Positions 1-7,899 of a stretch of 64,000 nt of DNA are shown here, one piece after another; the stretch's first letter is position 1, and every line of letters begins with the position of its first letter. The DNA lies in NCBI GenBank assembly GCA_024958715.1, contig JANWUS010000038.1, forward strand, positions 35,692 through 99,691, read 5' to 3'. The notes beneath the pieces are model-generated. The model made no database searches. It was not told the origin of the DNA and saw nothing but the letters and a program-made list of their open reading frames with translations. Origin of the DNA: Cyanobium sp. FGCU52 (GTDB lineage: Bacteria; Cyanobacteriota; Cyanobacteriia; PCC-6307; Cyanobiaceae). The position numbers were made by a program, and so were the translations under genes.

Positions 1-735
1 ATCGCCGTGGCCCTGGTGCCGCCGATGTGCGTTGTGGGGATCCTGCTGGCCTCGTCCTTCTGGACGCAGGCCTATGGGGCACTGCTGCTGTTCGCCACCA
101 ACCTGCTGGGGATCATGGTGGGGGCGATGGCCAGCCTGGGAACCCTGGAGCGGGTGTACCGCAAACGGCTGTTCCGCAGCCGTCTGGGCCTCACCAGCCT
201 GGCCCTCACCCTGCTGCTGCTGCTACCCCTCAGCAGCAGTTTCGTTCGCCTGGTGAACCGATCGCGGCTGGAAACCAAGGCCCAGCAGCTGGAGGCCACC
301 ATCGAGCAGCAGCTGCGCACCCGCACGATCACGCTCGGCAGCGATCCCGCCATCGATCTGGTGGGCCTGGCCGTCGACTGGCAGAAGAACCCGCCGCTGA
401 TCCGCGCCCGGGTGCGCGTCACCGACCCCAACCTGCCCACACCCCGCCAGGTGGCCGAGGTGCAGGCCTTCATCAACCGACAGCAGGCGCCGCTGCGCTT
501 CCGGCTGGTGGTGCAGCGCACCGCCGTCGACCTGATCGGCCCGGACACCGCGCCCAATCCTCCGGAGCTGGAGGTGCTGCCGCCCCCGGCCCTGCCGCCG
601 CTGCCCGGGGCGGAGCCCCGCGAGGACACGAATCTCCGCTCCCGCGAGGACGGCCCGACGACGGCGCTCACGTCGCTCGGCCGCCATCTCCCCGAGGGAG
701 TCCGCAAGCGGATCGACCTCACGGTCCAGGGCTGA
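1..735 (+). CDS. DUF389 family membrane protein, C-terminal part
   Basis: The reading frame is open from base 1, so the start lies before the window. The visible 244 residues begin with the AVALVPPMCVVG stretch typical of DUF389 proteins, followed by about three hydrophobic segments (roughly residues 1-20, 22-45 and 60-80) and a soluble tail of about 160 residues that ends Pro-rich. DUF389 proteins are inner-membrane proteins without a settled function. The stop overlaps the 3' end of the convergent acr3 remnant by 17 nt. Family assignment rests on the membrane motif; the N-terminal half is not visible. Confidence 0.75.
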   Translation: MAVALVPPMCVVGILLASSFWTQAYGALLLFATNLLGIMVGAMASLGTLERVYRKRLFRSRLGLTSLALTLLLLLPLSSSFVRLVNRSRLETKAQQLEATIEQQLRTRTITLGSDPAIDLVGLAVDWQKNPPLIRARVRVTDPNLPTPRQVAEVQAFINRQQAPLRFRLVVQRTAVDLIGPDTAPNPPELEVLPPPALPPLPGAEPREDTNLRSREDGPTTALTSLGRHLPEGVRKRIDLTVQG

Positions 736-1306
736 ACGCCCCCGGCCTGACCGGCGGGAACAGGCGCTGCCGCAAACAAAGCGACACGTACACCAAAGCC
801 ACGAGCACCGGCACCTCGATCAGCGGACCGATCACCCCGGCCAGGGCCTGCCTGGAGCTGACACCCCAGACGCTGATGCTCACGGCGATGGCCAGCTCGA
901 AGTTGTTGCCGGCGGCGGTGAAGGCAAGGGCGGCGGTGCGGTCGTAGCCGAAGCCGCTGCGACGCCCGGCGAGGAAGGCCACGGCCCACATGATCGCGAA
1001 ATAGAGCAGCAGCGGCAGCGACACGCGGGCCACGGTGAGCGGGTCGGAGGTGATCGCCCGGCCCTGCAGAGCGAACATCACCACGATCGTGAACAGCAGC
1101 CCGTAGAGGGCCCTGGGGCCAAGGCGCGGCAGGAAGGTCTGCTCGTACCAGCGGCGACTGCGCCACCGCACCCCGAAGTGACGGGTGAGATAGCCGGCCA
1201 CCAGCGGCAGGCCGATCCAGAGGGGCAGGAAGCGATCGAAAACCGAGAGCCGGGCCAGCACGGCCGCCTCTTCGCCGTGGGGCCGGAGCGTGTCGAGGTG
1301 CTGCAT
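719..1306 (-). pseudogene. acr3: ACR3 arsenite exporter with internal in-frame deletion
   Basis: 195 codons, against 350-400 in intact ACR3 permeases. Residues 19-31 (LSVFDRFLPLWI region) match the extreme N-terminus of ACR3, but the next residues (GLPLVAGYLTRH) match the middle of the family. From there to the end the C-terminal half is well kept, including LLFTIVVMFALQG, AFTAAGNNFELAIA and IGPLIEVPVLVALV. About 170 residues, several membrane helices, are therefore missing without a frame change. The ATG at 1306 lies 5 nt after the arsR stop, so the two form an operon. ACR3 exports arsenite with the proton gradient; this copy probably cannot. A small functional protein is possible but unlikely. 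Confidence 0.75.
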
Positions 1307-1311
1307 CGGCG

Positions 1312-1650
1312 TCAGGGGCAGGGGGGAGCGGGCAGGCGGCACTGGGCCGCCAGGGCGGCCAGCCAGGCGCGCAGCGCTTCGATCGGCTCGGGTCGCAGCC
1401 GGTAGTAGATCCAGCGGCCCTGCTGGCGATCCTGCAGCAGACCCGCCTCCTTCAGCACCTTCAGGTGGAAGGAGAGCTTCGACTGGGCCAGGCCCAGGGA
1501 GGTGGTGAGGTCGCAGACGCAGCGCTCGCCGCCCCCGAGGGCCTCGATCACCTGCAGCCGGATCGGATCCGCCAGGGCCCGCAGCAGCAGCCGGGCCTGG
1601 TCGGCATCGACGCAGGGGACCGGGGGGCAGTCCGCCGTTAACCGCGCCAT
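1312..1650 (-). CDS. arsR: ArsR-type arsenite-responsive repressor
   Basis: 112 residues with a winged-helix DNA-binding fold. ERCVCDLT at residues 43-50 carries the CxC thiols (Cys44, Cys46) that bind As(III) in ArsR proteins, at the start of the recognition region; SKLSFHLKVLKEAG (residues 57-70) is the DNA-reading helix. Extra Cys residues at 8, 13, 104 and 111 could complete the site. The ATG at 1650 is the only one that keeps the conserved N-terminus. It is divergent from gap-arsJ across 48 bp that hold an ATCAA-N6-TTGAT box, so it should repress both directions until As(III) binds. Confidence 0.9.
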   Translation of the reverse strand: MARLTADCPPVPCVDADQARLLLRALADPIRLQVIEALGGGERCVCDLTTSLGLAQSKLSFHLKVLKEAGLLQDRQQGRWIYYRLRPEPIEALRAWLAALAAQCRLPAPPCP

Positions 1651-1656
1651 AAACCG

Positions 1657-1672
1657 ATCAATCGGGCTTGAT
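1657..1672. promoter_or_regulatory. Putative ArsR operator ATCAA-N6-TTGAT
   Basis: Perfect inverted repeat ATCAA TCGGGC TTGAT centred in the 48-bp gap between arsR and gap. The same ATCAA-N6-TTGAT form is, as I recall, the ArsR target described for the Synechocystis ars operon. Its position suits control of both divergent promoters. Confidence 0.7.
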
Positions 1673-1698
1673 GCGAGCCTAGGCCCCAGCTGCAGGCC

Positions 1699-2742
1699 AT
1701 GGCCTTGAAGATCGGCATCAACGGCTTCGGCCGCATCGGTCGCCTGGTGTTCCGCGCCCTCTGGGGCCGCCCCGGCATCGAGCTGGTGCACGTGAACGAT
1801 CCGGCCGGCGATGCCGCCACCGCGGCCCACCTGCTGGCCTTCGATTCGGTGCACGGACGCTGGCCCGTGGCCGTGCAGGCAGGCCCAGACAACGCCCCCG
1901 GTGGCTTTCAGGTGGAGGGCCATCCCGTTTCCTTCTCCCGGGAGAGCGATCCCACCGCGGTGCCCTGGAAGGAGGCAGGCATCACGATGGTTCTGGAGTG
2001 CAGCGGCCGCTTCAAGACCCCCACCACCCTGCAGCCCTACTTCGATGCGGCGGGGCTGAAGCGGGTGGTGGTGGCCTGCCCGGTGAAGGGGGTGATCGCC
2101 GGCGAGGAAGCCCTGAACGTGGTGTTCGGCATCAACCACCAGCTGCTGGATCTTCAGCGGCACCGGCTGGTGACCGCCGCCTCCTGCACCACCAACTGCC
2201 TGGCGCCGGTGGTGAAGGTGGTGCACGAAGGCTTCGGCATCCGCCACGGCTCGATCACCACCCTCCACGACGTCACCAACACCCAGGTGGTGGTGGATGG
2301 CTTCAAAAGCGACCTGCGCCGCGCCCGCTCCTGCCTGCAGAGCCTGATCCCCACCACCACGGGCTCGGCCCGGGCGATCGGACTGATCTTCCCGGAGCTT
2401 GAAGGCAGGCTGAACGGCCATGCCGTGCGGGTGCCGCTGCTCAACGCCTCGCTCACCGACGCCGTGTTCGAACTGGAGCGGCCGGTGACGGCGGACGAGG
2501 TGAACGGGGCGTTCGCGGCCGCCGCAGCCGGCCCCCTCAAGGGCATCCTCGGCTACGAGGAACGGCCGCTGGTGTCGGTGGATTACGTCAACGACGACCG
2601 CAGCGCCATCGTCGATGGCCCTTCGACGATGGTGACCCACGGCACCCAGCTCAAGGTGTACGCCTGGTACGACAACGAGTGGGGCTACAGCTGCCGCATG
2701 GCCGACCTGGTGAGCCACATCGTCGCCCTCACGGAGGGCTGA
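1699..2742 (+). CDS. ArsJ-linked glyceraldehyde-3-phosphate dehydrogenase
   Basis: 347 residues, full length for GAPDH. The NAD site [10 protein letters not shown] is at residues 6-15, and the catalytic SCTTNC motif places the active Cys at about 163. It is followed 8 nt later by arsJ and sits divergent to arsR. In this setting GAPDH uses arsenate instead of phosphate to make unstable 1-arseno-3-phosphoglycerate, which ArsJ exports. VVVACPVKG near residues 123-131 differs from the usual ISAPAKG of glycolytic GAPDH, consistent with a dedicated paralogue. A role in central carbon flow is less likely given the operon. Confidence 0.88.
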   Translation: MALKIGINGFGRIGRLVFRALWGRPGIELVHVNDPAGDAATAAHLLAFDSVHGRWPVAVQAGPDNAPGGFQVEGHPVSFSRESDPTAVPWKEAGITMVLECSGRFKTPTTLQPYFDAAGLKRVVVACPVKGVIAGEEALNVVFGINHQLLDLQRHRLVTAASCTTNCLAPVVKVVHEGFGIRHGSITTLHDVTNTQVVVDGFKSDLRRARSCLQSLIPTTTGSARAIGLIFPELEGRLNGHAVRVPLLNASLTDAVFELERPVTADEVNGAFAAAAAGPLKGILGYEERPLVSVDYVNDDRSAIVDGPSTMVTHGTQLKVYAWYDNEWGYSCRMADLVSHIVALTEG

Positions 2743-2750
2743 GCACGCCC

Positions 2751-4007
2751 ATGGCACGCCCGCTCTCGGCCCTGCAGCAATACCTGGTCGTCACCGCGGC
2801 CTACTGGGCCTTCACCGTCACCGACGGCGCCCTGCGCATGCTGGTGGTGTTCCACTTCCACCAGCTCGGCTACTCCACTCTGGAGATCGCCTTCCTGTTC
2901 CTCTTCTACGAATTCTTCGGCATCGTCACCAACCTCTGGGGAGGCTGGCTGGGGGCCCGCTTCGGCCTGCGGCTCACCCTCTGGGCCGGCATGGTGCTGC
3001 AGATCGCTGCGCTTCTGATGCTGGTGCCGGTGTCGGGCGACTGGCCGCGTCTGTTCTCCCTTCTCTATGTGATGGGCGCCCAGGCGATCAGCGGCATCGC
3101 CAAGGACCTCAACAAGATGAGCGCCAAGAGCGCCATCAAGACCGTGGTGCCCGAAACCCCCGACAACCATCAGCAGGGCGAGCAGCAGCTGTTCCGCTGG
3201 GTGGCGATCCTCACCGGCTCCAAGAACGCCCTCAAGGGGGTGGGCTTCTTCGTGGGCGGCGTGCTGCTGGCCACCCTGGGCTTCGCCGGCTCGGTGGCGG
3301 CGATGGCCGGCGCCCTGCTGCTGGCCCTGCTGGGCACCCTGGTGCTCCCCGGCGAGATCGGCCGCATGAAGCGCAAACCCGGCTTCGCGGCCCTGTTCTC
3401 CACCAGCGCCGGCATCAATGTGCTCTCTCTGGCCCGCTTCTTCCTCTTCGGTGCCCGCGACGTGTGGTTCGTGGTGGCCCTGCCGGTGTTCCTGGAGGCC
3501 ACGCTCGGCTGGAGGTTCTGGGAGGTGGGCGGCTTCCTCGGCCTCTGGGTGATCGGCTACGGGATCATCCAGGGCTCGGCCCCGGCCCTGCGACGGGCCT
3601 GGGGCCGCACCGGCCCGCCGGGCCCCTCGGCGGTACAGTTCTGGAGTGCGGTGCTCACGGCCATTCCCGCCCTGATCGCGGTGGCGCTCTGGCGCGAAGT
3701 GGCCCACCCGGGGGTGGCGATCGTGGTGGGCCTGGCGGCCTTCGGCGCCGTGTTCGCGATGAACTCCTCGATCCACAGCTACATGGTGCTGGCCTATGCC
3801 GATGCCGAGGCGGTGAGCCTGAACGTGGGCTTCTATTACATGGCCAACGCCGCCGGCCGGCTGCTCGGCACCCTGCTCTCCGGCTGGGTTTACCTGCAGG
3901 GGGGCATGACCGCCTGCCTGGGGTGCTCAGCCCTGCTGGTGGGCCTGTCGTTCCTCACCAGCCTGCGGCTGCCGGTACCTCCCCGCCAGCAGCTGGCGCC
4001 GGTCTGA
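2751..4007 (+). CDS. arsJ: Organoarsenical efflux MFS transporter ArsJ
   Basis: 418 residues, about 12 hydrophobic segments, major facilitator fold. The N-terminus (YLVVTAAYWAFTVTDGALRM, then FHFHQLGYSTLEIAFLF) is the ArsJ signature, and the gene follows a GAPDH gene under a divergent arsR, the standard ArsJ context. It exports 1-arseno-3-phosphoglycerate made by the upstream enzyme, giving arsenate resistance without reducing arsenate. The ATG at 2751 starts 8 nt after the gap stop. Confidence 0.88.
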   Translation: MARPLSALQQYLVVTAAYWAFTVTDGALRMLVVFHFHQLGYSTLEIAFLFLFYEFFGIVTNLWGGWLGARFGLRLTLWAGMVLQIAALLMLVPVSGDWPRLFSLLYVMGAQAISGIAKDLNKMSAKSAIKTVVPETPDNHQQGEQQLFRWVAILTGSKNALKGVGFFVGGVLLATLGFAGSVAAMAGALLLALLGTLVLPGEIGRMKRKPGFAALFSTSAGINVLSLARFFLFGARDVWFVVALPVFLEATLGWRFWEVGGFLGLWVIGYGIIQGSAPALRRAWGRTGPPGPSAVQFWSAVLTAIPALIAVALWREVAHPGVAIVVGLAAFGAVFAMNSSIHSYMVLAYADAEAVSLNVGFYYMANAAGRLLGTLLSGWVYLQGGMTACLGCSALLVGLSFLTSLRLPVPPRQQLAPV

Positions 4008-4071
4008 GCAGACCCGCCGTTTCAGGGACCGCCGGCGCATCCAGAGTGCCGGAATCACGTCATCCCCAGAG

Positions 4072-4305
4072 ATGTCCCAGCAACAGCTCGATGCCTTCAT
4101 CGGCGTGGTGCGGGCGGATCCGGCCTGGCAGCAGCGCATCCAGACCCTCGAGTCCGACGTGCTCACCCTGGCACAGCAGGTGAGACAGGCCGGCTACGAC
4201 CTCAGCGACGAGGAGATCGTCTGGCTCACCACCTGCCAGGACTGGATGTCGGATGCGCCGGCCTCGGCCGGGACCGGCTCGCCACCGCTGGGGGTGTGGG
4301 GCTGA
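4072..4305 (+). CDS. Nif11-like leader peptide family small protein
   Basis: 77 residues. Residues 1-48 have the Nif11 pattern: MSQQQLDAFIGVVRADP, an amphipathic middle, then AGYDLSDEEI. In cyanobacteria this domain occurs alone or as the leader of modified peptides. No Gly-Gly cleavage site is seen, the tail is short with a single Cys (about 56), and no modifying enzyme lies nearby, so a peptide natural product is not supported. It starts 64 nt after arsJ on the same strand and may be co-transcribed. Function unknown. Confidence 0.65.
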   Translation: MSQQQLDAFIGVVRADPAWQQRIQTLESDVLTLAQQVRQAGYDLSDEEIVWLTTCQDWMSDAPASAGTGSPPLGVWG

Positions 4306-4333
4306 GCCGGGCGCCCGCCCACGCCGCGGCCTG

Positions 4334-4760
4334 AGCCAGGGCCAGGGCGAGGGCCGCCAGCAGGGCATCGGGCCACTGGCCGCTGCGGGCTCCCAGCAGC
4401 AGCGCCAGCAGCAGACACAGGCCCAGGGCCACCAGCGTGACCCGGCGCGTCATCCGGCGGGTGCGCCGCTGCAGGCGGGTGGCGGGAGGCTTCAGGGTGG
4501 CGAGGCTGCGACCGAGCCGGCCCAGCTCCGTGGCCTCCCCCACGACCACCACCGCGGCCCGGCCGCGTCCGGCCACCACGAGCGAACCGGCCATGATCGT
4601 CTCCTGCCCCCCCTTTTGCACCGGCATCGACTCGCCGGTCAGCAGGGATTCATCGAGGGCCAGCCCCACCGCCTCGCTGATGCGTGCGTCAGCCGCCACC
4701 CGGTCCCCTTCCTCCAGCAGCACACAGTCGCCCTCGCGCACCTGCTCCGGCGGGAGGGGC
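4334..4760 (-). pseudogene. P-type cation ATPase fragment (actuator domain to M3/M4)
   Basis: About 140 codons read as the middle of a P-type ATPase: EQVREGDCVLLEEGDRVAAD, the actuator motif LDESLLTGESMPV, then a helix pair ending LLAALALALA. The order then breaks off just where PEEFP/PEGLP, DKTGT and the nucleotide domain should follow; downstream in-frame sequence is unrelated. The N-terminal helices are also missing, since the frame runs straight out of the DUF305 stop at 4761. It is a remnant without catalytic Asp. Context suggests it once belonged to the neighbouring metal genes. Confidence 0.7.
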
Positions 4761-5510
4761 TCACCCGGAATACCAGCGCCGGTACCAGTCCGCCATCTGG
4801 CGGATCTCCTGGCTCTGCACCCGCACCATGGCGTCCTGGAGGGTCCGCAGCTGGGGATGGTCGGTGCCCATCAGGGCATGGGAGGCCATCATCACGCCCA
4901 TGCGGTGGTGGGGAATCATCTGTTCGATGAAGGCCCGGTCGAAGTCGGGCGCCGCCCGCAGCGCCGCCAGGCTGATCTCAGTGCCGGCCACGCCCATGCC
5001 CATCCCCATGCCGTAGCCCATGCCGCCGCCCATCCATCCGCCGCGGCCCATGCCGTACCCCGATCCCGCACCGGGAGTCCAGCGCGGGACGTCCGTGCCG
5101 AACCACTGGCGGTACCAGGCCCGCATCTGGGCGTTCTCCCGGCGCTGACTGGTGGCGATCCGCTGCGCCAGGGCCTTCAGCTCCGGATGGCGGGCCCGGG
5201 TGAGGGCCAGGTCCGCCATGGCGATCGCGCCGTCGTGATGGGGAATCATCATCACGATGAAGCGCTGATCACTGGCCGCCATCCAGCCCGGCCCGCCGCG
5301 GCCCGCGCCGGGTCCTTCGGCGGCTGCAGGCGGAACCGCCCCCTGGGGAGCGGCAGAGCCCGTGGAGGTGCCAGGCGGGGGGCCTGCCCCGACCGGAAGG
5401 ACGGCCCCGGCCATCAGGAGCAGAACCGCCGTCGCCGGGGTCAGCAGACGGAGCGGGAAGCGGGGGGTTGCCACAGCGGGAATGCTCCGGGCAAAGTCCT
5501 TCCCCAGCAT
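4761..5510 (-). CDS. DUF305 protein with duplicated MIPHH motif
   Basis: 249 residues. A hydrophobic N-terminal segment (about 22-42) suggests export or anchoring. Two DUF305-like ferritin-fold units each carry MIPHH (residues 88-92 and 198-202) followed by a Met/Ala helix. They are joined by a Met-Gly-rich linker at about 148-174 that could bind soft metals. DUF305 proteins often neighbour copper or silver transport genes; here the neighbours are a P-type ATPase remnant and a CDF transporter. Metal handling in the periplasm is an inference. A GTG or later start is possible, but the ATG at 5510 preserves the signal segment. Confidence 0.8.
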   Translation of the reverse strand: MLGKDFARSIPAVATPRFPLRLLTPATAVLLLMAGAVLPVGAGPPPGTSTGSAAPQGAVPPAAAEGPGAGRGGPGWMAASDQRFIVMMIPHHDGAIAMADLALTRARHPELKALAQRIATSQRRENAQMRAWYRQWFGTDVPRWTPGAGSGYGMGRGGWMGGGMGYGMGMGMGVAGTEISLAALRAAPDFDRAFIEQMIPHHRMGVMMASHALMGTDHPQLRTLQDAMVRVQSQEIRQMADWYRRWYSG

Positions 5511-5576
5511 GGGCAGTTCGCCCGGGATGCGAGCGATCAGGGCACCTTCCCGGCGACCCGGCCACCCCAGGAGGTC

Positions 5577-6485
5577 TCAGGAGCCGGTGCCCTCCTCCAC
5601 CTCCACCTCCACCTCCAGCGTGCTCTTGCGGATGCCGAGCTCCCCCACGCAACGACGGGCCTCCTCCAGGAAGGCATTGGCGTCGTCCGCGGCATCGGCC
5701 TGGCGCAGCACGTGGGCGGTGAGAGCGGTGCGGGAGGTGCTCACGCCCCAGATGTGAAGTTCGGGCACCGCAACCACCCCCGGCAATGCCAGCAGGGCGG
5801 CCCGCACCCGCTCCACGTCGATTCCGCGGGGAGCGGCATCGAGGTTCACGGCGATTGCCTCCCGCAGCAGCGACCAGGCGCTGGCCATCACCACCGCACC
5901 CACGCCGAAGGCGGTGAGGGCATCGAGCTGCAGCCAGCCCGTGGCCCCCACCAGCAGGGTGCTCGCCAGCACCGCCACCGACACGGCCGCGTCGGTGAGC
6001 AGATGGAGCACCGCCGCCCGCTGGTTGAGATCGTGGTGGTGGTCGTGGCCGAACAGGCGGGCCGAGAGGAGATTGATCACGATCCCGGCGGCGGCGGCCC
6101 AGGCCACCGGTCCGGTCTGCAGGGGCACCGGCGCGAGGAAGCGCTGGATGGCCTCCACCACCACCACGGCCCCGGCCGCGAAGATCAGCAGGCCGTTCAC
6201 CAGCGAGGCCAGGTGGGTGCTGCGCCCGAACCCGTAGGTGAAGCGCCCGGTCGCGGGCCTGCGGCTGAGCCGCTCCGCCCCCCAGCCGAGGGCCAGCCCC
6301 ACCACATCGCCGAGGTTGTGCAGGGCATCGCCGATCAGCGCGAGCGAACCGAAGGCGAAGCCGATCGTGAGCTGGAGGGTGGTGAGGGCGGCGTTGAGCA
6401 GCACGCTCCAGCGGAAGGCCGCCTCCGCACGGTTTCTGGGCCCATGGGCATGGGGGTGATCGGCATGGTGGCCCTCGGACCCCAT
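5577..6485 (-). CDS. Cation diffusion facilitator (Zn/Co/Cd-type) exporter
   Basis: 302 residues, six predicted membrane helices. Two HxxxD metal-site motifs are visible: H56-D60 in DALHNLGD and H161-D165 in HLLTDAA. A His-rich N-terminus (HHADHPHAH) and the HDHHHD loop near 147-152 match zinc-type members (CzcD/ZitB). A cytoplasmic C-terminal domain follows and ends in an acidic EVEVEVEE stretch. The start lies 3 nt beyond the stop of a broken small regulator gene, suggesting coupled translation. It would export divalent metal by proton exchange. Confidence 0.88.
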   Translation of the reverse strand: MGSEGHHADHPHAHGPRNRAEAAFRWSVLLNAALTTLQLTIGFAFGSLALIGDALHNLGDVVGLALGWGAERLSRRPATGRFTYGFGRSTHLASLVNGLLIFAAGAVVVVEAIQRFLAPVPLQTGPVAWAAAAGIVINLLSARLFGHDHHHDLNQRAAVLHLLTDAAVSVAVLASTLLVGATGWLQLDALTAFGVGAVVMASAWSLLREAIAVNLDAAPRGIDVERVRAALLALPGVVAVPELHIWGVSTSRTALTAHVLRQADAADDANAFLEEARRCVGELGIRKSTLEVEVEVEEGTGS

Positions 6486-6488
6486 CGC

Positions 6489-6640
6489 TCAGCCCTCGCG
6501 CCGGGCAGCGAGATACAGGCCGATCATCTCCTCCATCCCCTCTTCTGGGTGCGGCCATGGGGCCGCAGACCACGGGCGGCCCAGAGGCGATCGAGCTCCA
6601 GCCGCGTTTCCTCAGGAATCAAGCAGGAGAGCATCACCTT
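6489..6640 (-). pseudogene. Small ribbon-helix-helix-like gene, apparently frameshifted
   Basis: Reading down the minus strand from about 6640, one frame gives KVMLSCLIPEETRLELDRLW, which resembles the strand and first helix of RHH regulators, but stops at 6524. A second frame continues with EEGMEEMIGLYLAARREG and stops at 6489, like the second helix. A one-base slip near 6545-6560 would join them into a protein of about 50 residues. It lies directly upstream of the CDF exporter, so a lost local regulator is plausible. The resemblance is by eye only. Confidence 0.35.
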
Positions 6641-6715
6641 GCCCTCCCGGCTGGCGGAACACCTGCGTTGCCGTGTCGCCACGATCCCTTCGCGCCTGTG
6701 GAATTGAATGTACAC

Positions 6716-7159
6716 ATGCACACAATCAGGGGCTCCGCCGTCCCCGGCCGCCACGCACGCACCCTCCCCGCCCTCGTGGCATCCGCCCTGCTGGCTCTGG
6801 GCGGCGTGGCGCTGGCCGCTCCGGCCTCGCTCTGCCGCCCATGGCGGGAGGAGCGCGACACCCTGGCTCAGCAGGCGATGGCGGCCGAGATCGCCCTGGT
6901 GCAGCAGACCCGGCAGCGACTCTGTCCCCAGCTCGAACGGCAGGCCTCAGCCGCCAACGCCGACCAGCGGGACTACGGGCCGATCGACTACCAGGCCCTG
7001 ATCGACTGCCGGCAGCGGGCCGAGCAGAGCCTGCGGCGCAGCAGGACCGTGCTGTACCGCAACGACCGGGGCTTTCTCTTCTATACGGCCGAAGGAGCCC
7101 GCCTGGCCCGCCGAGCGGATGCCGTGCACCTGGCGGGGCGGATGAGGGGCTGCCCTTGA
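6716..7159 (+). CDS. Secreted hypothetical protein
   Basis: 147 residues starting at ATG 6716. Residues 1-37 form a clear signal peptide: a basic start, a hydrophobic core (LVASALLALGGVALA) and an AxA-type site. The mature part is helical and charged with four Cys (SLC, RLC, IDC, RGC), which could form two disulfides outside the membrane. I do not recognise the family. A start further upstream is open, but would bury the signal peptide, so it was rejected. Confidence 0.55.
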   Translation: MHTIRGSAVPGRHARTLPALVASALLALGGVALAAPASLCRPWREERDTLAQQAMAAEIALVQQTRQRLCPQLERQASAANADQRDYGPIDYQALIDCRQRAEQSLRRSRTVLYRNDRGFLFYTAEGARLARRADAVHLAGRMRGCP

Positions 7160-7165
7160 AGGAAC

Positions 7166-7252
7166 TCAGCAGGCAAGGAAGCGGAAGGCGAGGCCGACCA
7201 TGGCGAAGCCGGTGAGCGAGGTGGCGGCCAGCAGGGTGGTGGTGCGGAACAT
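7166..7252 (-). CDS. Possible 28-residue membrane peptide
   Basis: Short ORF with one hydrophobic helix (LLAATSLTGFAMVGLAF) ending in Cys, convergent with the secreted protein and 6 nt from its stop. The size and make-up resemble the single-helix subunits of photosynthetic complexes, but no known subunit was recognised. The only start support is the ATG at 7252, with a weak G-rich sequence before it. Confidence 0.3.
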   Translation of the reverse strand: MFRTTTLLAATSLTGFAMVGLAFRFLAC

Positions 7253-7272
7253 GGGACCCCCGTGGGATGGGT

Positions 7273-7332
7273 GATGGGGCGCGCGACGGGGCGCGCGACG
7301 GGGCGCGTGATGGGACGCGCGATGAGGAGCGA
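7273..7332. repeat. 12-bp tandem repeat, five units
   Basis: Five consecutive 12-bp units of the form GA(T/C)GGGGCGCGC run from 7273 to 7332. The first three are nearly identical; the fourth has one change in the core and the fifth is degenerate. They lie upstream of the 28-residue peptide and have no coding role that I can support. Confidence 0.75.
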
Positions 7333-7463
7333 CGCAGGCGAGGACGCGGGCCCTCCGATGACCAATTTCTAAAGCAATCCTTAAGGGATGCGGTAGCCAT
7401 GACCACATCTCGTAACGAGCCCCCCTCCCCGGCGCTCCCTTCCCTCCTTTTCACCTGCTGGCG

Positions 7464-7886
7464 ATGATGAGCAAGCGTGTCGCCGGCTCGATGCCCCCGT
7501 CCCAAGGCCGGCCCCGGCCCGTCGACGACCACCAGCGACGGCGCCAGGAGCGTCAGGAACTGGTGCGCCTCGCCCATGCCAACGCCGAACGCCAGGCCTT
7601 CGAGCTGCATCGCGAGCAGGTACGCCTCGACAAGGAAGCCCCTCCCGCCCCGGACCGGGGACCGGCTGGCTGCCTGGCGCTGATCCTCGTGCCGATCGGC
7701 CTGCTGCTGCTCACAGTCCATCCCGTTCCCGGCATGGTGGTGCTGACCCTGGGGGCCATGGCCTATCTGATGGGCTCCCACCACCTCGACCGCACCCGGC
7801 AGCAGCTGGAGCAGGCAGACACCGAAGCCGATCTGCGCTGGCGGAACGAGGAGAGTCGGCGCTGGCAGCGCCGCGGCCTGCGCTGA
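7464..7886 (+). CDS. Hypothetical membrane protein with charged ends
   Basis: 140 residues (ATG 7464 or 7467). Residues 1-60 are very hydrophilic and Arg/Gln/Glu-rich, likely helical or coiled coil. About 68-108 form a membrane hairpin (CLALILVPIGLLLLTV, then MVVLTLGAMAYLMG). The tail is again charged and probably coiled coil. Both ends would face the cytoplasm. The family is not recognised. Confidence 0.55.
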   Translation: MMSKRVAGSMPPSQGRPRPVDDHQRRRQERQELVRLAHANAERQAFELHREQVRLDKEAPPAPDRGPAGCLALILVPIGLLLLTVHPVPGMVVLTLGAMAYLMGSHHLDRTRQQLEQADTEADLRWRNEESRRWQRRGLR

Positions 7887-7899
7887 CGGCCGGCCGGCC

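Noticed and set aside
5221..5228. HIP1 octamer GCGATCGC as a cyanobacterial marker
   Set aside because: It occurs here, at 9757-9764 and a few other places, but by rough estimate not clearly more often than chance at this GC content, so it was not used as evidence.
4437..6707. 756-residue plus-strand frame over DUF305 and the CDF gene
   Set aside because: His-rich composition mirrors the antisense Met and Glu codons of the two real genes; no recognisable domain.
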